DNA from: Oscillospiraceae bacterium
GTDB taxonomy: Bacteria > Bacillota > Clostridia > Christensenellales > Aristaeellaceae
Assembly (NCBI GenBank): GCA_031269355.1
Contig: JAISZG010000024.1
Coordinates: forward strand, 1-43,716
DNA: 43,716 nt
Direction: 5' to 3'
A program made the translations under genes and the position numbers. Below the pieces are notes generated by a model. The model had not been told where the DNA came from. It worked only from the letters and a program-made list of their open reading frames with translations, and did not search any database. Of this stretch, positions 41,285-43,716 are shown one piece after another (position 1 is the first letter of the stretch; each line of letters begins with the position of its first letter).

Positions 41285-42625
41285 TTATATCGACGACCTC
41301 TCTTGAAACGGCGCATCCGCGTGATTCCCGCCGAACTTTAGTGACAGCTGTCGAAGTTTGCTCACAAGAATCTTTATGTCAACAGAATAGAGTATCGATG
41401 AAAGTAACGCGAACGCCGCGATGATCTGTATACGATATACAAACCAGCAGTGAATATGTGAATGATCCCCGATAACCACGATCCACGCATACGGCAGCAG
41501 CGCTGTAAGAAGAACGGGAATTGTGCGCTTGAACCGTTTTACCGCGTTTGGATTTGCGCGCAGTTCTATAATAAACATAATTAATAATAGCATAACTGTT
41601 ACGAGTATCAATTTATTCGTGACGCCAACAGTTAGGTAATAGAAATTTTTAATAAGAGAATCAACGCGATTAACGACATGCACTTCGCTGCCCTGGATGC
41701 GGTTGATCGTATGATTCAGCGCGTTTGCGATGACATCTTTTTTTAGAATCCAGCTTCCCACAGGCCATTTTATGGCCCACAAAATAATGTAACCGCCCGC
41801 CCATGAAGCGCAGTTCCAGAATAAAAATGCAACATCGCGTTTAAACTCGGTTGTATTGTTATAAAGGCGTATCAAAAGAATGATGATAAGCGGGACGCCA
41901 AGCGTCAGCAGCGGCGCGGTAAGAAAATCAATGAACGCGGCGGTCGCGCCGACGGTGAAGAAAAAATAAGGAAGCTTGCTGTCAAAGCTCCTCCTGCCAT
42001 AGCGCTTCAGTACAATAATCGATGCGACGAGCATTACATAAAACATGCTTGAGAACTGCAGCGACACTGGGACTGCCTGAAACCCTCCGAGCTGCATGGC
42101 AAGCGCAAACGAAACGGCTATCGTCCAATTCGTCCTGCGCTTTAGCAAAACAACCGTGACCGCAAGCAAGGAATACAACAATACTATATTAAAATAACGA
42201 ATTTCGCGCAGTGAAAAAACAGTTAGCATTGGCCGCAAAAAAACGAGGTATCCATGCCAATATCGAGGATATGTGCCCACCTGCCCTCTCTCGATAAACG
42301 ACATGGCCGGGTCGGCCAGCGTCTTGTTTAGCATTGTTCTATCAGTGGAATTATCCAAATGAATTCCCAGCCAGAAATCATAACTGCCGTCATCTTGCCC
42401 TTTGAACAAATTCAAAAAATAATTTGGCGCCTCTAAATTGATGCCGAGGAAGCGCGGATAAGAACCCTCCGCCTCAATAATACTTAGCGAACGCTCTACA
42501 TTGTTCGCAATCCAACTATCCGGAATTAAATATGTAGCTGAAATCAACGAAAAGAAAACGACAGCTAGTATCAGTATAAGCGTTATAAAGCGCGGCACAA
42601 TATTCAAATGTTTTCTTATATCCAT
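41285..42625 (-). CDS. Polytopic membrane protein, probable glycosyltransferase-C-like partner
   Basis: 446 residues from the ATG at 42625; the frame opens with a TTG at 42652 and neither start has a strong ribosome site. About ten to eleven membrane helices, first in LITLILILAVVFFSLISATYLI. A large polar loop near the N-terminus (NVERSLSIIEAEGSYPRF to YPRYWHGYLVFLRPML) lies where GT-C enzymes place their active-site loop. No family signature I can name. Adjacency to the DPM1/GtrB-like enzyme suggests it transfers polyprenyl-linked sugar onto a surface polymer or lipid. Codon use is more AT-rich than in the neighbouring ruv genes. Confidence 0.78.
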   Translation of the reverse strand: MDIRKHLNIVPRFITLILILAVVFFSLISATYLIPDSWIANNVERSLSIIEAEGSYPRFLGINLEAPNYFLNLFKGQDDGSYDFWLGIHLDNSTDRTMLNKTLADPAMSFIERGQVGTYPRYWHGYLVFLRPMLTVFSLREIRYFNIVLLYSLLAVTVVLLKRRTNWTIAVSFALAMQLGGFQAVPVSLQFSSMFYVMLVASIIVLKRYGRRSFDSKLPYFFFTVGATAAFIDFLTAPLLTLGVPLIIILLIRLYNNTTEFKRDVAFLFWNCASWAGGYIILWAIKWPVGSWILKKDVIANALNHTINRIQGSEVHVVNRVDSLIKNFYYLTVGVTNKLILVTVMLLLIMFIIELRANPNAVKRFKRTIPVLLTALLPYAWIVVIGDHSHIHCWFVYRIQIIAAFALLSSILYSVDIKILVSKLRQLSLKFGGNHADAPFQERSSI

Positions 42626-42747
42626 ATTATAATCGACCCCGTTCTTAAACAAGAATTAAAATATACAAAACAATAAATGTATATTATATAGGAAAATAAT
42701 TACAGAACTGCATCTTTTTATAAAATATTCCATTAAATTTATTTATT

Positions 42748-42760
42748 CTGTGTTTCACAG
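42748..42760. other. Perfect short inverted repeat in AT-rich intergenic DNA
   Basis: CTGTGTTTCACAG, 5-bp arms and a 3-bp loop, within the AT-rich stretch 42653-42810 upstream of the membrane-protein gene. It could be an operator. The promoter of that gene probably lies here (TATAAT-like elements on the minus strand near 42692) but no clear -35 was found. Confidence 0.35.
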
Positions 42761-42805
42761 TCGATTATATTATAATTTTTATGCGTAGCAATATATATAT
42801 CATAA

Positions 42806-42841
42806 CAAAAGAAAAGCGGTGAAGCAAATCGCCTCGACCGC
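42806..42841 (-). terminator. Rho-independent terminator of the small gene at 42864
   Basis: On the minus strand GCGGT...ACCGC (42841-42837 and 42820-42816), with inner partial pairing GAGGC/GCTTC, followed by TTTTCTTTTG. It lies 22 bp past the stop codon and supports that ORF being a real transcript. Confidence 0.65.
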
Positions 42842-42863
42842 GCAAAAATCGGTCAGTCGTGAG

Positions 42864-43103
42864 TTAAGATAACAAGCGATCCAAATCCATTCCCAATCCA
42901 AACCGCGCGGGATCAAACGGAATTAGGCATGATTTCAGCGAAGATAGTATTTCGTTGTATGCCAACAATTTCGCATCCCTGAACTCGCCAGGCTCCAGCG
43001 CCTTCGCTTCCAGCGCTTGCTCCAATATTTCGTCAATCCAAATCCGCAGCGCGTCCTCAATCACTTTGATTATCCCTCTTTCCCGCGCGAGCCATTGCGT
43101 CAC
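42864..43103 (-). CDS. Small acidic hypothetical protein
   Basis: 79 residues from GTG at 43103. Strongly helical composition (IIKVIEDALRIWIDEILEQA, FRDAKLLAYNEILSSLKSCL), no signal peptide or membrane helix. I do not recognise the family. Amino acid use looks genuine and a terminator follows. The ribosome site is weak (AGGCTTGGG), and an intact MITE lies only 35 bp upstream, so its promoter may have been displaced or the ORF 5'-truncated by that insertion. Confidence 0.55.
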   Translation of the reverse strand: MTQWLARERGIIKVIEDALRIWIDEILEQALEAKALEPGEFRDAKLLAYNEILSSLKSCLIPFDPARFGLGMDLDRLLS

Positions 43104-43138
43104 CCCAAGCCTAACAGGTTATTTTTCAGTCTCGAAGC

Positions 43139-43302
43139 TAGGGCGTGTTCGAAAAATCTCTCGGTCTGAATGCACTGTCTTTTTATCCACCGCGGCGTCG
43201 CTCATTCGGTCGACGTAGCTCCACTACGACTCCCTCATGGCTCCTTGCGCTGAATAAAAATCCAGCACATTCAGCCTCGAGATATTTTTCGAACACGCCC
43301 TA
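43139..43302 (-). mobile_element. 164-bp MITE-like element, intact copy 2 (inverted relative to copy 1)
   Basis: Same length as 6067-6230 and about 96% identical on the opposite strand: four differences clustered near 43250 and three single ones elsewhere. TA at both ends, terminal inverted repeats GGGCGTGTTCGAAAAAT. It separates the two small minus-strand ORFs. The equal length and low divergence indicate a fairly recent shared origin. Confidence 0.85.
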
Positions 43303-43336
43303 AAATCAGTGGTTTATTTTTTATCTTTTTCGGTCT

Positions 43337-43555
43337 TCAAGCGAGTATTGCCATTAACGCGATTGACAGAACATTTACTAGAATATATTGGAACTTCTCA
43401 TATACTGTTCTCCCCATCTCTGGTATTGTTACAACCAACTTGAGTAGACGTTTCATTGAAAGCGCGTTTGGGTTCTTCATTTCCATCACCTCGCGCTTCT
43501 TATTCGACTTTTTTTCAATTCTCATTTCGGATGTTTTAATAACCATTATTTCCAA
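43337..43555 (-). CDS. Small hypothetical protein with hydrophobic C-terminus
   Basis: 72 residues if begun at the TTG 43555, which has GGGGAG 6 nt upstream. An alternative is the ATG at 43480 (47 residues, MKNPNALSMKRLL), which has GAGGTG 6 nt upstream. The C-terminal half reads YEKFQYILVNVLSIALMAIL, a likely single membrane helix. The N-terminal half (VIKTSEMRIEKKSNKK) lies in the 87-bp repeat also found before ruvC. Family unknown; divergent from pgk. Confidence 0.45.
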   Translation of the reverse strand: MEIMVIKTSEMRIEKKSNKKREVMEMKNPNALSMKRLLKLVVTIPEMGRTVYEKFQYILVNVLSIALMAILA

Positions 43556-43588
43556 ATATCTCTCCCCTCGAGGTAAATGATTTCGCCC
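43502..43588 (-). repeat. 87-bp dispersed repeat, copy 2 (upstream of pgk)
   Basis: Reverse complement matches 36787-36872 almost throughout, with about ten substitutions and short indels by eye. It covers the 5' part of the small ORF at 43337-43555 and ends 20 bp before the pgk -35 element. Confidence 0.85.
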
Positions 43589-43607
43589 CGCCCCGCTATG
43601 CGCGCAC

Positions 43608-43636
43608 TTGTTCGTTTGCAGCCGCTCTGGTATAAT
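43608..43636 (+). promoter_or_regulatory. Sigma-A promoter of pgk
   Basis: TTGTTC (43608-43613), exactly 17 nt, consensus TATAAT (43631-43636). The start point near 43643 gives a ~30-nt leader with AAGGAG before the ATG. Confidence 0.75.
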
Positions 43637-43671
43637 TAAGTAGGTATGTGATACGGTAAGGAGTGAACATA

Positions 43672-43716
43672 ATGAATAAAATGACCATTGAAGACATATC
43701 GGTTGCCGGAAAAAAA
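43672..43716 (+). CDS. pgk: Phosphoglycerate kinase, first 15 codons only
   Basis: Runs off the right edge. The visible residues MNKMTIEDISVAGKK match the conserved N-terminus of phosphoglycerate kinase (typically MNKKTIEDIDVKGKR followed by VLVRVDFNVP). AAGGAG lies 8 nt upstream. The enzyme makes ATP from 1,3-bisphosphoglycerate in glycolysis. The call rests on 15 residues plus a strong promoter and ribosome site. Confidence 0.75.
   Translation, partial: MNKMTIEDISVAGKK

Noticed and set aside
1950-43670. tRNA, rRNA or riboswitch genes in intergenic spaces
   Set aside because: I looked through the gaps on both strands for tRNA-like ends, T-box or purine/SAM-type cores and found none that I could support.

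Overview
The window looks like chromosome of a spore-forming member of the Clostridia (Firmicutes). The evidence is a SipL-type spore-coat morphogenesis protein, a yerC-pcrA pair, Gram-positive signals (AGGAGG ribosome sites, sigma-A-like promoters, a lipobox PstS), a BceAB-type exporter and ruvCAB-queA followed at the right edge by the start of pgk. I cannot name the genus. No tRNA, rRNA, CRISPR array, prophage or intact transposase was seen.

Layout. 1-1907 (minus): the 5' two-thirds of pcrA/uvrD, preceded by a yerC-like regulator. 2.1-6.3 kb: a degenerate mobile repeat, a small secreted His/Cys-rich protein, sipL, a secreted triple-SH3 protein, and an intact 164-bp MITE-like element. 6.3-19.8 kb: a glycoside-catabolism locus. 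Two ABC sugar permeases run left. A dehydrogenase, a ThuA-like protein and a VOC protein run right. Between them are two sigma-A-like promoters, each followed by a perfect match to the LacI-family operator consensus. A LacI-type regulator comes next, then an operon of ROK kinase, cytoplasmic GH9 hydrolase, TIM-barrel isomerase/epimerase, Zn-dehydrogenase, Old-Yellow-Enzyme-type flavoprotein with an Fe-S-type cysteine set, and DeoC-like aldolase. The combination suggests import of a glycoside, intracellular hydrolysis and a redox/aldolase route for the released unit; the substrate is unknown.

19.9-26.5 kb (minus): a complete phosphate operon pstS-pstC-pstA-pstB-phoU-phoB-phoR, with a circularly permuted PstS domain order, a 69-bp tandem duplication that repeats the pstA start region, and a candidate Pho box. 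26.7-32.6 kb (minus): three tandem paralogues. Two are about 780-residue proteins with GLUG-type beta-helix repeats and one is shorter. They share a helical module, a cysteine-rich segment and a beta-sandwich domain, and none has a signal peptide. I suggest they are spore-surface proteins assembled from the mother cell; this is the least explained part of the window.

32.9-36.7 kb: a BceAB-type ABC exporter and a TraX-family membrane protein. 36.9-40.3 kb: ruvC (possibly leaderless), ruvA, ruvB, queA. 40.3-42.6 kb (minus): a family 2 glycosyltransferase and a polytopic membrane protein, probably for surface glycan or lipid glycosylation. 42.8-43.7 kb: two small ORFs, a second intact MITE copy, half of a two-copy 86-bp repeat, and the first codons of pgk.

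Two dispersed repeat families tie the window together: a TA-flanked 164-bp element (two full copies about 96% identical, plus remnants), and an 86/87-bp repeat found upstream of ruvC and upstream of pgk.
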